Part shown: piece after piece, positions 26,220 through 34,753 of the stretch
Position numbering within the stretch: position 1 is the stretch's first letter
Layout: the number at the start of each line of letters is the position of its first letter
DNA from: Chloroflexota bacterium
GTDB taxonomy: Bacteria; Chloroflexota; UBA11872; UBA12225; JAJDUF01
DNA length: 64,000 nucleotides
Assembly (NCBI GenBank): GCA_022826725.1
Contig: JAJDUF010000007.1
Location: forward strand, 105,626 to 169,625
Direction: 5' to 3'
Notes under the pieces: generated by a model
Told to the model about the DNA's origin: nothing
What the model saw: only the letters and a program-made list of their open reading frames with translations
The model's database searches: none
Program-made: the position numbers and the translations under genes

Positions 26220-26738
26220 ATGACGGGGCGGGTGCTGACGCTGGAGGAGATGTGTGCGTGGCGGGCAGCGGCCGCGCGGCGGGGGGAGCGGGTGGTGCTG
26301 ACGAATGGCTGCTTCGACCTGCTGCATGTCGGTCACGTGCAGTCGTTCGAGGTCGGCCGGTCGTTCGGTGACTGTCTGGTGGTGGGGGTGAACTCGGACC
26401 GGTCGGTGGGGCAACTGAAGGGGCCGGGCCGGCCGTTGGTACCGGAGCAGGAGCGGGCGGCCGTGCTGGCGGCGCTCAGGGTGGTGGACGCGGTGACGAT
26501 TTTCGACGAGCCGACGGCGGTGCGGCTGGTGGAGGCGCTGCGCCCGGATGTGTACGTGAAGGGCGCCGACTACGCCGGCTCCGGACCCGGCGGCGTGGAT
26601 GAAGCGCGGCTCCCGGAGGCGGCTGCGGTGCGCCGGGGTGGCGGGGTGGTGCGCTTGGTGTCGAGCGTGCCGGGGGCCTCGACCTCGGCGCTCGTTGCCC
26701 GGATGGCAGACTTGGCGCGGCGAGGGTTGGACCGCTGA
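26220..26738 (+). CDS. HldE-like (RfaE domain II) nucleotidyltransferase
   Basis: A 172-residue cytidylyltransferase-fold protein. The HxGH motif is in NGCFDLLHVGHVQSFE (about 31-46). GVNSDRSVGQLKGPGRPL, FDEPTAV and RPDVYVKGADY are the RfaE C-terminal signatures. It would transfer AMP to heptose 1-phosphate to give ADP-heptose, acting after the kinase just upstream. I used ATG at 26220, preceded by GGCAGGCGGG, rather than the longer frame that begins inside the repeat. Confidence 0.87.
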   Translation: MTGRVLTLEEMCAWRAAAARRGERVVLTNGCFDLLHVGHVQSFEVGRSFGDCLVVGVNSDRSVGQLKGPGRPLVPEQERAAVLAALRVVDAVTIFDEPTAVRLVEALRPDVYVKGADYAGSGPGGVDEARLPEAAAVRRGGGVVRLVSSVPGASTSALVARMADLARRGLDR

Positions 26739-27081
26739 TAGCATCGGGGCCGCTTAGAGAGACCTTTGCGTAACTGCCCGGATAGAGTGCTAGGATGATG
26801 GGCCTCACCCCCCGGCCCCCTCCGATGGGGCGAGGGGGTTGCCCTCACCCCAGCCCTGTCACAGGGGTAGGTATATTGTCTGCATCAGGATTTGCCGGAT
26901 GCAAGGATGGCGGCTTGCACCGGAATGGCGAGCGTCTGGGCGAGATGAATCGCGTCCCGACACGCAATGCCTCCCGTTGTGTGGGTGAGTAGCCCCCCTA
27001 TGGTCCCCCCGCACGGCGGGGGGACGGGATTTCCCGCTGGCGCGGGAATGACGGAGAGGGGCGAAGCGCCTCCCAACTCAA
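26739..27081. repeat. Gene-free stretch with composite repeats before murJ
   Basis: After about 60 unremarkable bases there are CTCACCCCCCGGCCCCCTCC (26805), CCCTCACCCCAGCCCTGTCA (26833), the CATCAGGATTTGCCGGATGC module (26884), CCCCCCTATGGTCCCCCCGC with its purine arm (26993-27027) and the TTCCCGC/GCGGGAAT palindrome (27029-27049). The modules abut each other almost without spacers. No gene or clear promoter is evident. Confidence 0.7.
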
Positions 27082-28857
27082 ATGTCAACACAACCTAGCA
27101 GTGAGGTGCCGCGGCGGGTGGCGACGGCGGCGAGCCTGGTCATGGTGGGCAACCTCGCCAGTCGGGTCCTCGGCCTGGTGCGCGATCAGACTATTGCGGC
27201 CCTGTTCGGTGCCTCGGCGCACGCTTCAATCTTCGGGGTCATTAGCCGGGTCTCGACGATGGTCTACGACCTGCTAATCGGCGGTGCGTTGACGGCCGCG
27301 CTGGTGCCGGTCTTCAGCGAATACGCCCGCGATGACACGACCAGTCCTGCCCCCTCTGGGAAAGAAGCAACGGATGGGGGGAAACGGCCGGATGAGCGAC
27401 GCGACCGGCTGGCGGGTGCGCTGGGAGCGACGGTCGGCGCGGCGCTGCTGGTGCTGATCCCGGTCGTGGGGCTGCTGATCGTGGCGGCGCCGCAGATCAT
27501 GGCCTTCATGGGCGAGGGCTTTGCACCGGAGATGCAGGACCTGGGTATGCGCCTCGTGCGGCTGGCGATGCCGTCCGTCGCGCTGCTCGGGCTCGCTAGC
27601 GTGCTGATGGCGGCGCACTATGCGCGCGAGCGATTCGTGCGCCCGTCCTTTGCCACCGCGCTCTACAACGTCGGCATCATTGCCGGTGCGCTGCTGCTCA
27701 CGCCGTTCTTTGGCCTCGGCGGCCTGGTACTCGGCTTGCTGGCCGGGGCAGCGCTGCAATGTGCGGCACAGTCACCGGCGCTGCGGGGTGTGCGGTGGCG
27801 TGCGCTGGTCAATTTCCGGCATCCGGCGCTGCGGCGGATCGTGCGGCTGTACGCGCCGGTCGCCGGGGGGCTGGTCGTCTCGGCGGGGGTCACGTCGCTC
27901 GATACGCGGCTGGCTTCGCAGACGGGTGCGGGCAGTATCGCGGCTATGCGCTATGCGACGACGCTGGTGCAACTCCCGCTGGGCCTCGTAGCGACCGCTT
28001 TGTCATTCGCCACGCTGCCCGTGCTGTCCAAGCAGGCGGCGGCGGTGGTGGCGTGGCGGCGGGCCGGCAGGCCGGAGGGGCTGCCCGCAGGCGAGGCGGA
28101 GCAGCCGCCGGACCTTGCGGCGTACCGGGCGACCTTGACGCTCACGCTGCGGCTGGCGCTGCTATGCATTGCACCCTTGACGGTGGCGCTCCTCGTGCTG
28201 CACCAGCCGGTGGTGCGGCTGCTGTTCGAGCGCGGCGCGTTCACCGCCGACAGCACGGACATCACGGCGCTGGCGCTGCTGTTCTATGCGCCGCAGCTAC
28301 CGTTCGTGGCGATAGATCAGGTCTTGATTGCGGCCTTCTACGCGCTGCAGAACACGCGGACACCCGTCTTGGTGGGCGTCGTGACGGCCGGCCTCTACGT
28401 CGTGGTGGCGCTGGCGCTGGTGGACGAGTGGGGGATGCCGGCGCTGGTGTTCGCCAACACGGTGCAGAACTCGGCGCACGGCATCATTCTGGCGGTGCTG
28501 CTCTGGCGGGTGGTGGATGGCATGGTGCCGGGGGTACAGCGTCCTGACAGCCAAGGGCCTGGACGGTTGTGGCACGCTGTACGTGATGCAGGATTGAGCC
28601 GGGCGGTGCTGCGGGTGGGGGTGGCCGCGGCGGCGATGGCCGGAACGCTGCTCGCGCTCGACCGCGCCGTGCTGACACCGGCGGCGGGGCTGCCGGTGCC
28701 GGTGTGGGGGCTACTGCTGGTCGGTGCTGGCGTGGTGGGGATGAGCGTGTACGCCGGGGCGTTGTGGCTGCTGGGCGCCGAGGACGTGCGGCAGGTGGCG
28801 GCAATTGGGCGGCGGGCGTGGCGGCGTCTCAGCGGGGGTGGACCGGATGATACCTAG
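27082..28857 (+). CDS. murJ: Lipid II flippase MurJ (MviN)
   Basis: A 591-residue membrane protein with about 14 helices. The N-terminal region AASLVMVGNLASRVLGLVRDQTIAALFG has the conserved arginines of MurJ. LLIGGALTAALVPVFSEY and RLLFERGAFTADSTDITALAL are also family signatures. It moves lipid II across the cytoplasmic membrane for peptidoglycan synthesis. A charged insertion near residues 85-110 (GKEATDGGKRPDERRDR) lies in a loop. The start is ATG with no strong ribosome site. The upstream neighbours are surface-sugar genes. Confidence 0.92.
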   Translation: MSTQPSSEVPRRVATAASLVMVGNLASRVLGLVRDQTIAALFGASAHASIFGVISRVSTMVYDLLIGGALTAALVPVFSEYARDDTTSPAPSGKEATDGGKRPDERRDRLAGALGATVGAALLVLIPVVGLLIVAAPQIMAFMGEGFAPEMQDLGMRLVRLAMPSVALLGLASVLMAAHYARERFVRPSFATALYNVGIIAGALLLTPFFGLGGLVLGLLAGAALQCAAQSPALRGVRWRALVNFRHPALRRIVRLYAPVAGGLVVSAGVTSLDTRLASQTGAGSIAAMRYATTLVQLPLGLVATALSFATLPVLSKQAAAVVAWRRAGRPEGLPAGEAEQPPDLAAYRATLTLTLRLALLCIAPLTVALLVLHQPVVRLLFERGAFTADSTDITALALLFYAPQLPFVAIDQVLIAAFYALQNTRTPVLVGVVTAGLYVVVALALVDEWGMPALVFANTVQNSAHGIILAVLLWRVVDGMVPGVQRPDSQGPGRLWHAVRDAGLSRAVLRVGVAAAAMAGTLLALDRAVLTPAAGLPVPVWGLLLVGAGVVGMSVYAGALWLLGAEDVRQVAAIGRRAWRRLSGGGPDDT

Positions 28858-28877
28858 GGGGGTGAACTGCCTCTCGC

Positions 28878-29144
28878 CTACAAACGGTCTCTCAGCGCCT
28901 TGGGGGTGATGATCGGCACAGTAAACACTGTTGCCAGTGCCAGTAGGTCCTCCCGCTCATCGTCGGTCAGGCGGAACTTCGGATAGGAAAGCACCCGGAT
29001 CAGTTCCGCTGTCGTAGCATGGCTCGCCAGCGGCAAAACGACCCTCGACTGCCACTGTTCCCGCAGCCAGGATAACGAACCCGTCGGGAACAGCAAAGCC
29101 GACACCAGCACGTTTGTATCGAGCGCCACGCGCAGTGGGGGCAT
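28878..29144 (-). CDS. PIN-domain toxin, C-terminally truncated
   Basis: 88 residues starting VALDTNVLVSALLFPTGSL, the opening of the COG1569 PIN toxin family, whose members are usually about 135-145 residues. The frame stops after ITPKALRDRL, before the second aspartate pair (normally R-D-P-D-D and T-x-D) that completes the active site. The missing part is not found downstream, where murJ ends. It is probably an inactive remnant. An AbrB-like antitoxin gene lies immediately upstream. Confidence 0.65.
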   Translation of the reverse strand: MPPLRVALDTNVLVSALLFPTGSLSWLREQWQSRVVLPLASHATTAELIRVLSYPKFRLTDDEREDLLALATVFTVPIITPKALRDRL

Positions 29145-29366
29145 TTAGCTTTGGCGTGCCCAGGCCACGGCTTCGGCCACGTCGGCCTCGGACAGGCCCA
29201 GACCGGCCAGTTTGCGCCGCACGGTAGCGGCTCGCTTGAGGCGCACGGGTGTCAACACGATGCGGCCGTTTTCGTTGGTGATGTCGAAATACTCGGTGCC
29301 CTGAAACGCGGAAGCCACTGCCTGGGGAAGAGTGAGCTGATTTTTGGAGGTCAGTTTGGCGAGCAT
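29145..29366 (-). CDS. AbrB/MazE-like antitoxin
   Basis: 73 residues. The N-terminal LAKLTSKNQLTLPQAVASAF is the swapped-hairpin AbrB DNA-binding signature, followed by YFDITNENGRIVLTPVRL. The C-terminal helix (RRKLAGLGLSEADVAEAVAW) would bind the toxin. Its stop directly abuts the start of the truncated PIN gene, so the pair was once a type II toxin-antitoxin operon. The antitoxin looks intact. Confidence 0.8.
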   Translation of the reverse strand: MLAKLTSKNQLTLPQAVASAFQGTEYFDITNENGRIVLTPVRLKRAATVRRKLAGLGLSEADVAEAVAWARQS

Positions 29367-29476
29367 CGGACGGTGCTCCTTTGGCTGTACGAGGATACCA
29401 CACGAATTCTAGGTGACGAGTTCGGTAAAAATCGTGGTATTGTCAACGGCGGCAGTGCTCATGAGCGAGTGACCCG

Positions 29477-30754
29477 GTGAGCGTGGGGAATATGTCTGTA
29501 GAGCACGAGCGTAGCGGGCCGGAGAAGGTCGCGGCGGAAGCGGCGCGGCTCTGGCTGTTGGCGCGGGGGCGGGGCATTGATCAGCGTCGGTTCTTGCAGC
29601 TGCTCTCTGTCGGGGGGGCGGCGACTGTGCTGGCGGCATGTACCGGTCCGGGCGGGCGGCGGGCGACGCCGGCGGCTTCCGAGGCAGGGGACGCGAAGGC
29701 GTGGTTCAAGGACACAGCGCCATTCGTCGTCCACGATGACGGAAAGAGCCTGGAAGCTCGCTTGGAGCATATGGAAGGGCTGATTACTCCCAATCACTTG
29801 TTCTTTGTCCGCAATAACTCGGTCAGTCTCGACGTGGACGTAGCCAACTGGTGGCTGTCGGTCACAGGGGACGCCGTTGCGAATCCGCTGGAGCTGACCT
29901 ACGACGACATACGGAACCTGCCGCGGCGCACTCTGGTCTCCTACCTGGAATGCGCCGGCAATCAGCGGGCGATGTTCGGTCTGGTGCAGGGGCGGGCGGC
30001 GGCGGGCACGCAATGGCAGACGGGGGGCGTGAGCAACGGCGAGTGGGGCGGTGTTGCGCTGGGGGAGGTGCTCAGGCTGGCCGGAATCACCGAGCGGGCG
30101 GTGAGCGTGCTACTGATCGGGCTGGATAGCGATTCCCCGGAGGGCGGCTTTCGCCGCGTCTTGCCGGTGGAAAAGGCGCTGCACCCGGATACGCTGCTGG
30201 CCTACGCGCTCAATGGTGGCGCTTTGCCCAAGGACCACGGCTTCCCGCTGCGGGCGCTGGTGCCCGGGTGGGTGGGGAGTAGCAGCGTCAAGTGGCTGGG
30301 ACGGATCGAAGTCTCGGCGGAGCGTCTGTGGACGCGCAACACCACCACGTCGTATGTGCTCATCGGTGACGACTATCCGCCGGAAGGTGAGGCGTTGGGC
30401 CAAGTGGTCACTACCCAGGTGATAAAGAGCGCGCTGGCGCTGCCTTGGCCGGCCGAGCTACGGGCCGGCTTGCACCGTCTCCGTGGCTATGCACACTCGC
30501 CGGCCGGGCAGGTGCGGAAGGTGGAGTGGAGCCTCGATTCCGGACAAACCTGGCGGGATGCGACGGTGCGAGGACCGCAGGTGCAGTACTCATGGGCGGT
30601 GTTCGAGCTCGAGTGGGACGCGCAGCCGGGCGAGTACACCGTGATGACTCGTGCCACCGACGCGGCGGGCAACACGCAGCCGCCTGAGATCCCCTTCAAC
30701 GAGAAGGGGTATCTCTTCAATCAGCCACTCCCGCATCCGGTTCGAGTCAGGTGA
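29477..30754 (+). CDS. Sulfite oxidase-like molybdopterin oxidoreductase
   Basis: A 425-residue enzyme of the sulfite oxidase family. The N-terminus carries a Tat-type QRRFLQLLSVGGAATVLAAC, with Arg37-Arg38 and lipobox Cys55, so it is exported folded and lipid-anchored. The molybdenum ligand is Cys159 in SYLECAGNQR. GVALGEVLRLAG, the FPLRALVPGWVGSSSVKWL segment and the C-terminal dimerisation (Mo-co_dimer) domain with VEWSLDSGQTW are all present. It would oxidise sulfite or a related substrate and pass electrons to a cytochrome c; one is encoded convergently at 30871-31335. GTG 29477 is used; ATG 29492, behind GTGGGG, is a good alternative. Confidence 0.88.
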   Translation: MSVGNMSVEHERSGPEKVAAEAARLWLLARGRGIDQRRFLQLLSVGGAATVLAACTGPGGRRATPAASEAGDAKAWFKDTAPFVVHDDGKSLEARLEHMEGLITPNHLFFVRNNSVSLDVDVANWWLSVTGDAVANPLELTYDDIRNLPRRTLVSYLECAGNQRAMFGLVQGRAAAGTQWQTGGVSNGEWGGVALGEVLRLAGITERAVSVLLIGLDSDSPEGGFRRVLPVEKALHPDTLLAYALNGGALPKDHGFPLRALVPGWVGSSSVKWLGRIEVSAERLWTRNTTTSYVLIGDDYPPEGEALGQVVTTQVIKSALALPWPAELRAGLHRLRGYAHSPAGQVRKVEWSLDSGQTWRDATVRGPQVQYSWAVFELEWDAQPGEYTVMTRATDAAGNTQPPEIPFNEKGYLFNQPLPHPVRVR

Positions 30755-30870
30755 AGAGTAGACCTAGAAGGAATAGCGCTGGCGCCATTGCGAAGTTATG
30801 CGAGGGAGACGGTATCTCGGCATATCTCTCGTTGCAAGCCACCGCTCATCCGCACCGCAGACTGCTCGGA

Positions 30871-31335
30871 TCAGCACTGCGTTCCAAGAGCATCACCCTC
30901 AAAGATGCCGTTGGCGCGCTGCATCTCCCGTATGTAGCAGGTTATCTGCGCTACTTCATCGGTTGATACCGTGGTAACGGGCGGCATATCGCCGAACTGC
31001 CAGTGGTGTTGCTGCACGCCGCGACGGACTGCGTTGCGGAAGCTGAAGTCCGAATGATGGCCTGGCTCATAGATTTTGTGGATTAGGGGTGGGCCTTGGT
31101 GCGTGCCGGCAGCATTGGCCCCGTGGCAGAGCGAGCAGTTGGCGTTGAAGAGCACTTCGCCGGCGAGAGCCGCTTCGGACAGGTCCGGTCTTGTCACCGG
31201 GACCGGCACGGTATCGTTCGATGCAGTAGTCTGGTACTGTTGCGGACGCTCTTCACCACAGCCGAATGCCATGAGCAGGGTGAGAGCCAGGACACCTACG
31301 GCTCGTATCGGGTTGCGGCGTAAACGGGTATACAT
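30871..31335 (-). CDS. Mono-heme cytochrome c lipoprotein
   Basis: A 154-residue protein with an N-terminal signal and lipobox (LLMAFGCG), one heme c site CSLCHG (near residue 67), a GPPLIHKIYEPGHH segment and a GDMPPV methionine region as the likely sixth ligand. It is an extracytoplasmic electron carrier. It is convergent with the sulfite oxidase-like gene; the pair resembles sulfite dehydrogenase/cytochrome partners, although the opposite orientation means separate transcripts. A pairing with another donor cannot be excluded. Confidence 0.85.
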   Translation of the reverse strand: MYTRLRRNPIRAVGVLALTLLMAFGCGEERPQQYQTTASNDTVPVPVTRPDLSEAALAGEVLFNANCSLCHGANAAGTHQGPPLIHKIYEPGHHSDFSFRNAVRRGVQQHHWQFGDMPPVTTVSTDEVAQITCYIREMQRANGIFEGDALGTQC

Positions 31336-31350
31336 GGCAAGCGGGTTGCG

Positions 31351-31728
31351 CTAACCGCCGAGGCTGTAGGCAGCGTGGTAATCGCCGCTTATTGCGTACG
31401 ATCCGCGTCGAGGCGTGTCTCGAGCCTCATAAAGTGATGTCCTAGTCGCCTCGACCGAGCGCCGGAAATAGGGATTCTTGATAGCTGAACTGACTACCAA
31501 GTCCACTGTCTGGCCGAAAAGCCGTTCCAGCGCTTCCCGCAGGCCGAAGTAGGTGTCAACATATGTGCCGGCTGGTAGTGGCCGGAAGGTGACTATGAAG
31601 TCGAGGTCGCTGTGCTCCGGTCGGTACCGGCCGGTTGCGGCCGAGCCGAACAGGTCGAGCCGCCGGACATGATAGCGGCGGCAGACCTGTCCTAGCGCGC
31701 CGACACGCTCCGCAATCACCGGAATCAT
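31351..31728 (-). CDS. MNT-type minimal nucleotidyltransferase
   Basis: A 125-residue protein with the polymerase-beta nucleotidyltransferase core: LFGSAATGRYRPEHSDLDF contains G-S-x-x-x-G and S-D-x-D, and a third acidic residue follows in VDLVV. MntA-type proteins act as antitoxins that AMPylate HEPN toxins. No HEPN gene is adjacent. The only HEPN gene in the window is about 25 kb away at 56397. The last ~20 residues look atypical and may have been altered by a downstream change. Confidence 0.78.
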   Translation of the reverse strand: MIPVIAERVGALGQVCRRYHVRRLDLFGSAATGRYRPEHSDLDFIVTFRPLPAGTYVDTYFGLREALERLFGQTVDLVVSSAIKNPYFRRSVEATRTSLYEARDTPRRGSYAISGDYHAAYSLGG

Positions 31729-31890
31729 TACGAGTACACCTCGTTCGTAAGATAACCTATTGCCGGATTGGTCACAATCGCCATGGCCAGCTAGCGTGCC
31801 GTGGCTTGCTGCTGTCCCGGTGCGGTGAGTCGTTGTATCTTCGCTGCGAACGGCTCACCGCCGGTCCGTTCACCGCCCAGGGCTGCGATG

Positions 31891-33639
31891 CTAACTCACG
31901 TTCGAGACATGCACTGTCACGATGTCGAGGTCGTGATACTTCTGGTGCCGCACGGACGAGGCGTAGTGCTGTAGCAGGCGGAACGAGATTTGGCGTTCGT
32001 CGTCCGTGATCTCGGGCCGTTGCTCGGTCAAGTGCGCCAAGTGGTCTTCGATGTTTTCTTCGTCGGAGGCGGCCAGGAACTCCAGCTCTGCTACACCACG
32101 GTCGCGGCGCGCGACGATATGCAGGCGCCGTGGTGCAGTGTCCTCGTCGTCATCCTGGCTGAGCAAGTTCGTGAGGGTCTCCTCACCGACCAAGGCGAGT
32201 CGCTGCGTCGCCGCTTCGTCCCAGCCGCTCTTGCTGGCGAACTCGCGGAGAAACTCGTCTATCTGGGGCAGGGAAGCCATGTCCAGGTCGGTCTTGAGGC
32301 GCCGGCGCCGCGCACTGGTCAACTCCACGAACAGAGTGAGCACGAGGGCCACGATGCTGCCGGCGGTCATGCCGTTGCCGAGCAATGTACCCAGCTCAAA
32401 GCCGAGCTGGTCCGCGAAGATGGCCTGATTCTGAAAGCCGGTGCCGATCCAGAACGCTAGGCCGATGATCGTGGCCTTGCGGTAATCAACTCCGTCTTGG
32501 AGGGCAATCTTCATGCCTTGTACGAACAGCAGCCCGATGAACAAGATCGCGTAGGCGGCGACGACGGGATTGGGAATGGTGAGCAGAAAGGCCGTGACCT
32601 TGGGGAGGAAGGCCAGCGCGAGGAAGACAACCCCGATGACTACGCCGACGCTGCGAGCACCGACCCCGGTCAGCTCGACGAAGGGAACGCTCGACGAATA
32701 GGTCGTGTTCGGTACCGTGCCGGCGATACCGGAGAGCAGGTTGCCGACGCCGTCAGCGTTGACGGCGCCTTGGACCGTGCGGTAGTCGGTGGCCTGGGGA
32801 TTGCGCCGGGAGACTCGCTGAATAGCGACGCTGTCACCGATCGTCTCGATGGCACCGACGAGGGTCACGAAGGCAAATGCGGGCAACAGCACCCAGAAGC
32901 CGCGATCAAAACTCAGGTCCAGCCCGGGCCAGGCGCTTGGGTCGGGGATACCGATCCAGCCCGCCGCGACCACTGCCGAGAAGTCGGCAAGGCCGAGCCA
33001 CACGGCAACCGCATAGCCGACGGCGATCCCGATGATCGGTGCCCACAGCCGCCAGATCCCGGAGGCGCGGAGGGCGAGCGCCGCTGAGACCAGCAGGGTT
33101 GCCGCCGCGCTGGCTGGGGCGGCTGCCGCCGGAGTGCCGCGGGGGACGGTGGTCAGCATGTCGAAGAGGATGGGCATGACGGTCGCGGCGATGAGCGCGA
33201 TGACCGTCCCAGCGACGACGGGTGTGATGAGGCGCCGGAGGAAGGAGAGTCTGGCGGCCAGCGCGAACTGGAACACCGCCGAGATGATGACGAGGATGGC
33301 GAGCAGTCCTGGCCCACCTTCCACGAGGGCTGCGACGCTAACCGCAATGAACGCGCCGGAGGTGCCCATGATGAGGATGTGCCCGGCGCCAAAGCGCCCC
33401 ACCCGAACGGCCTGGAGGATCGTGCTCAGACCGCTGATGACGAGCGCGGCGAAGACGGCCCAATTCAAGTAGTCCTCGCCCTGACCTGCCACGCGGATCA
33501 CAATGGCGGGAGTGAGCACGATCCCGGCCAGGGTGAGCATGGCGGCTTGGAAGCCGAGGCCGACGGATAGGATGTGTGCCGGCTGCTCATCCGGCTCGTA
33601 GCGGACGTCATCGTGACCAGGTGCAGTCTGCGTGCTCAT
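31891..33639 (-). CDS. NCS2 nucleobase permease fused to GHKL ATPase-like domain
   Basis: A 582-residue protein. Residues ~20-440 form a uracil/xanthine permease of the NCS2 family with about 12-14 helices. The family's substrate-site region is recognisable in FAFVTLVGAIETIGDSVAIQ and GAVNADGVGNLLSGIAGTVPNT. The cytoplasmic C-terminus (~445-582) reads like an RsbW-type HATPase: IDEFLREFASKSGWDEAATQ, LALVGEETLTNLL (N-box with E and N), then beta strands. A glycine-rich G1/G2 region is hard to see, so ATP binding is uncertain. The fusion suggests transport coupled to signalling or gating. It has no adjacent purine or pyrimidine genes. Confidence 0.85.
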   Translation of the reverse strand: MSTQTAPGHDDVRYEPDEQPAHILSVGLGFQAAMLTLAGIVLTPAIVIRVAGQGEDYLNWAVFAALVISGLSTILQAVRVGRFGAGHILIMGTSGAFIAVSVAALVEGGPGLLAILVIISAVFQFALAARLSFLRRLITPVVAGTVIALIAATVMPILFDMLTTVPRGTPAAAAPASAAATLLVSAALALRASGIWRLWAPIIGIAVGYAVAVWLGLADFSAVVAAGWIGIPDPSAWPGLDLSFDRGFWVLLPAFAFVTLVGAIETIGDSVAIQRVSRRNPQATDYRTVQGAVNADGVGNLLSGIAGTVPNTTYSSSVPFVELTGVGARSVGVVIGVVFLALAFLPKVTAFLLTIPNPVVAAYAILFIGLLFVQGMKIALQDGVDYRKATIIGLAFWIGTGFQNQAIFADQLGFELGTLLGNGMTAGSIVALVLTLFVELTSARRRRLKTDLDMASLPQIDEFLREFASKSGWDEAATQRLALVGEETLTNLLSQDDDEDTAPRRLHIVARRDRGVAELEFLAASDEENIEDHLAHLTEQRPEITDDERQISFRLLQHYASSVRHQKYHDLDIVTVHVSNVS

Positions 33640-33819
33640 GCCTCAATCCCCCTCGTCTACGGAGTGCAACACAGTGGATACACTCGTGTTGTGGCAACGG
33701 CGGCACTCCCGCCGCCCACCGTCAGTCCCGGAGAAGATACCTATGTTCGGCGTCTGCGCTCAAAGAGTACCTGATGGATGCAGCTTCGTGTAGCCGGTTC
33801 TGCGCTCCGTCGGTAGACC

Positions 33820-34557
33820 TTAGCCGTAGCTGATCTGTGGCTCGCGCCCGTGTTTCCTGAGTAGGTCGCCAATCCCGGCCCGCGTGTGCATGAAGAGGTT
33901 GAGGCTCTCGGTGACTTCGTCGAGCCAGTGCTTGCCGGCGGCGTGAATCTTCTCGGTGGCGCGGGCGTATGCCTCCTGGACTTGGGGATGATTCGGCTGG
34001 CCGGGCAGTCCGAGCGACTGGGCCATGTCCTGGAGGCCGCCGGCGAAATAGTGAATCCCCTCGACGCTGAGAATCTCGTCCAGGTTCTCTACCGCGGTGA
34101 TGCTCTCGATCTGGGGGACGATGAGCGTCGCGGCGTTGATCTGGGCGTAGAGTTGCGGGCGGCTTTGCTGCGTTTGGAACATGCTCACGCGAAAGCTGGC
34201 GGCGCTGCGTAGCCCTTGGGGCGCGTAGAAGCTGTACTTGATCCAGGTCTCGGCTTCCGCACGGGTTTGCAGGTTGGGGATGACAAGGCCTTGGACACCT
34301 CGATCCAAGTAGCTCAGGATGGTGCTTTCCTCGCCATCGGCGATGCGCGAGGTAACGGTGAGGTTGAAGCCGCTGGCGATGCGGCACATATCTTCGATGA
34401 CGTCGGGCGGGTAGGGCGAGTGCTGGCCGTCGAAACTGACAAAGTCGAGACCCATGCGGCCGGCAAGCTCGACAAGCTCGCCGGAGGGCTGGCTCAGGCC
34501 CAGTCCGAGGGCCTGCTCGCCTCGGCTGACGCGCTCGATGATCCGGTTGTTGATCAT
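33820..34557 (-). CDS. HpcH/HpaI aldolase family protein
   Basis: A 245-residue TIM-barrel class II aldolase/citrate lyase-like enzyme. The catalytic histidine is in FVSFDGQHSPYP, the arginine in VTSRIADGE, the metal-binding glutamate in VPQIESITAVENLDEIL, and the aspartate in FAGGLQDMAQSLG. It would cleave or form a pyruvate or oxaloacetate-derived hydroxy-keto acid. I chose ATG at 34557, preceded by GGAAAGGAGCC and reading the family-typical MINNRII. The longer frame upstream is not protein-like. Confidence 0.85.
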   Translation of the reverse strand: MINNRIIERVSRGEQALGLGLSQPSGELVELAGRMGLDFVSFDGQHSPYPPDVIEDMCRIASGFNLTVTSRIADGEESTILSYLDRGVQGLVIPNLQTRAEAETWIKYSFYAPQGLRSAASFRVSMFQTQQSRPQLYAQINAATLIVPQIESITAVENLDEILSVEGIHYFAGGLQDMAQSLGLPGQPNHPQVQEAYARATEKIHAAGKHWLDEVTESLNLFMHTRAGIGDLLRKHGREPQISYG

Positions 34558-34753
34558 AGTGGCTCCTTTCCGACGGTAGTATAGGGTACGTGCCGGGCTG
34601 TGATTGTAGGATATTCGAGAGGAAAGGCGACCGGTTTGTGCCTCTGCCACGTCAAAATCGCTGGCCGCGGTGTGCCGGTTGAGGTTGTCGGGCGGGCGGC
34701 GGACTTCCTCGCTACTTGTGGAGGAGGGCGGAGTGAGGGGCACCGGTTCCCGG

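Noticed and set aside
26766..26796. TTGCGT...TAGGAT as a promoter for murJ
   Set aside because: The spacer is 19 bases, both boxes are poor, and murJ starts about 285 bases downstream beyond several hairpins.
30751..30966. Small plus-strand frame after sulfite oxidase
   Set aside because: It overlaps the 3' end of the convergent cytochrome c gene and lacks protein-like features.
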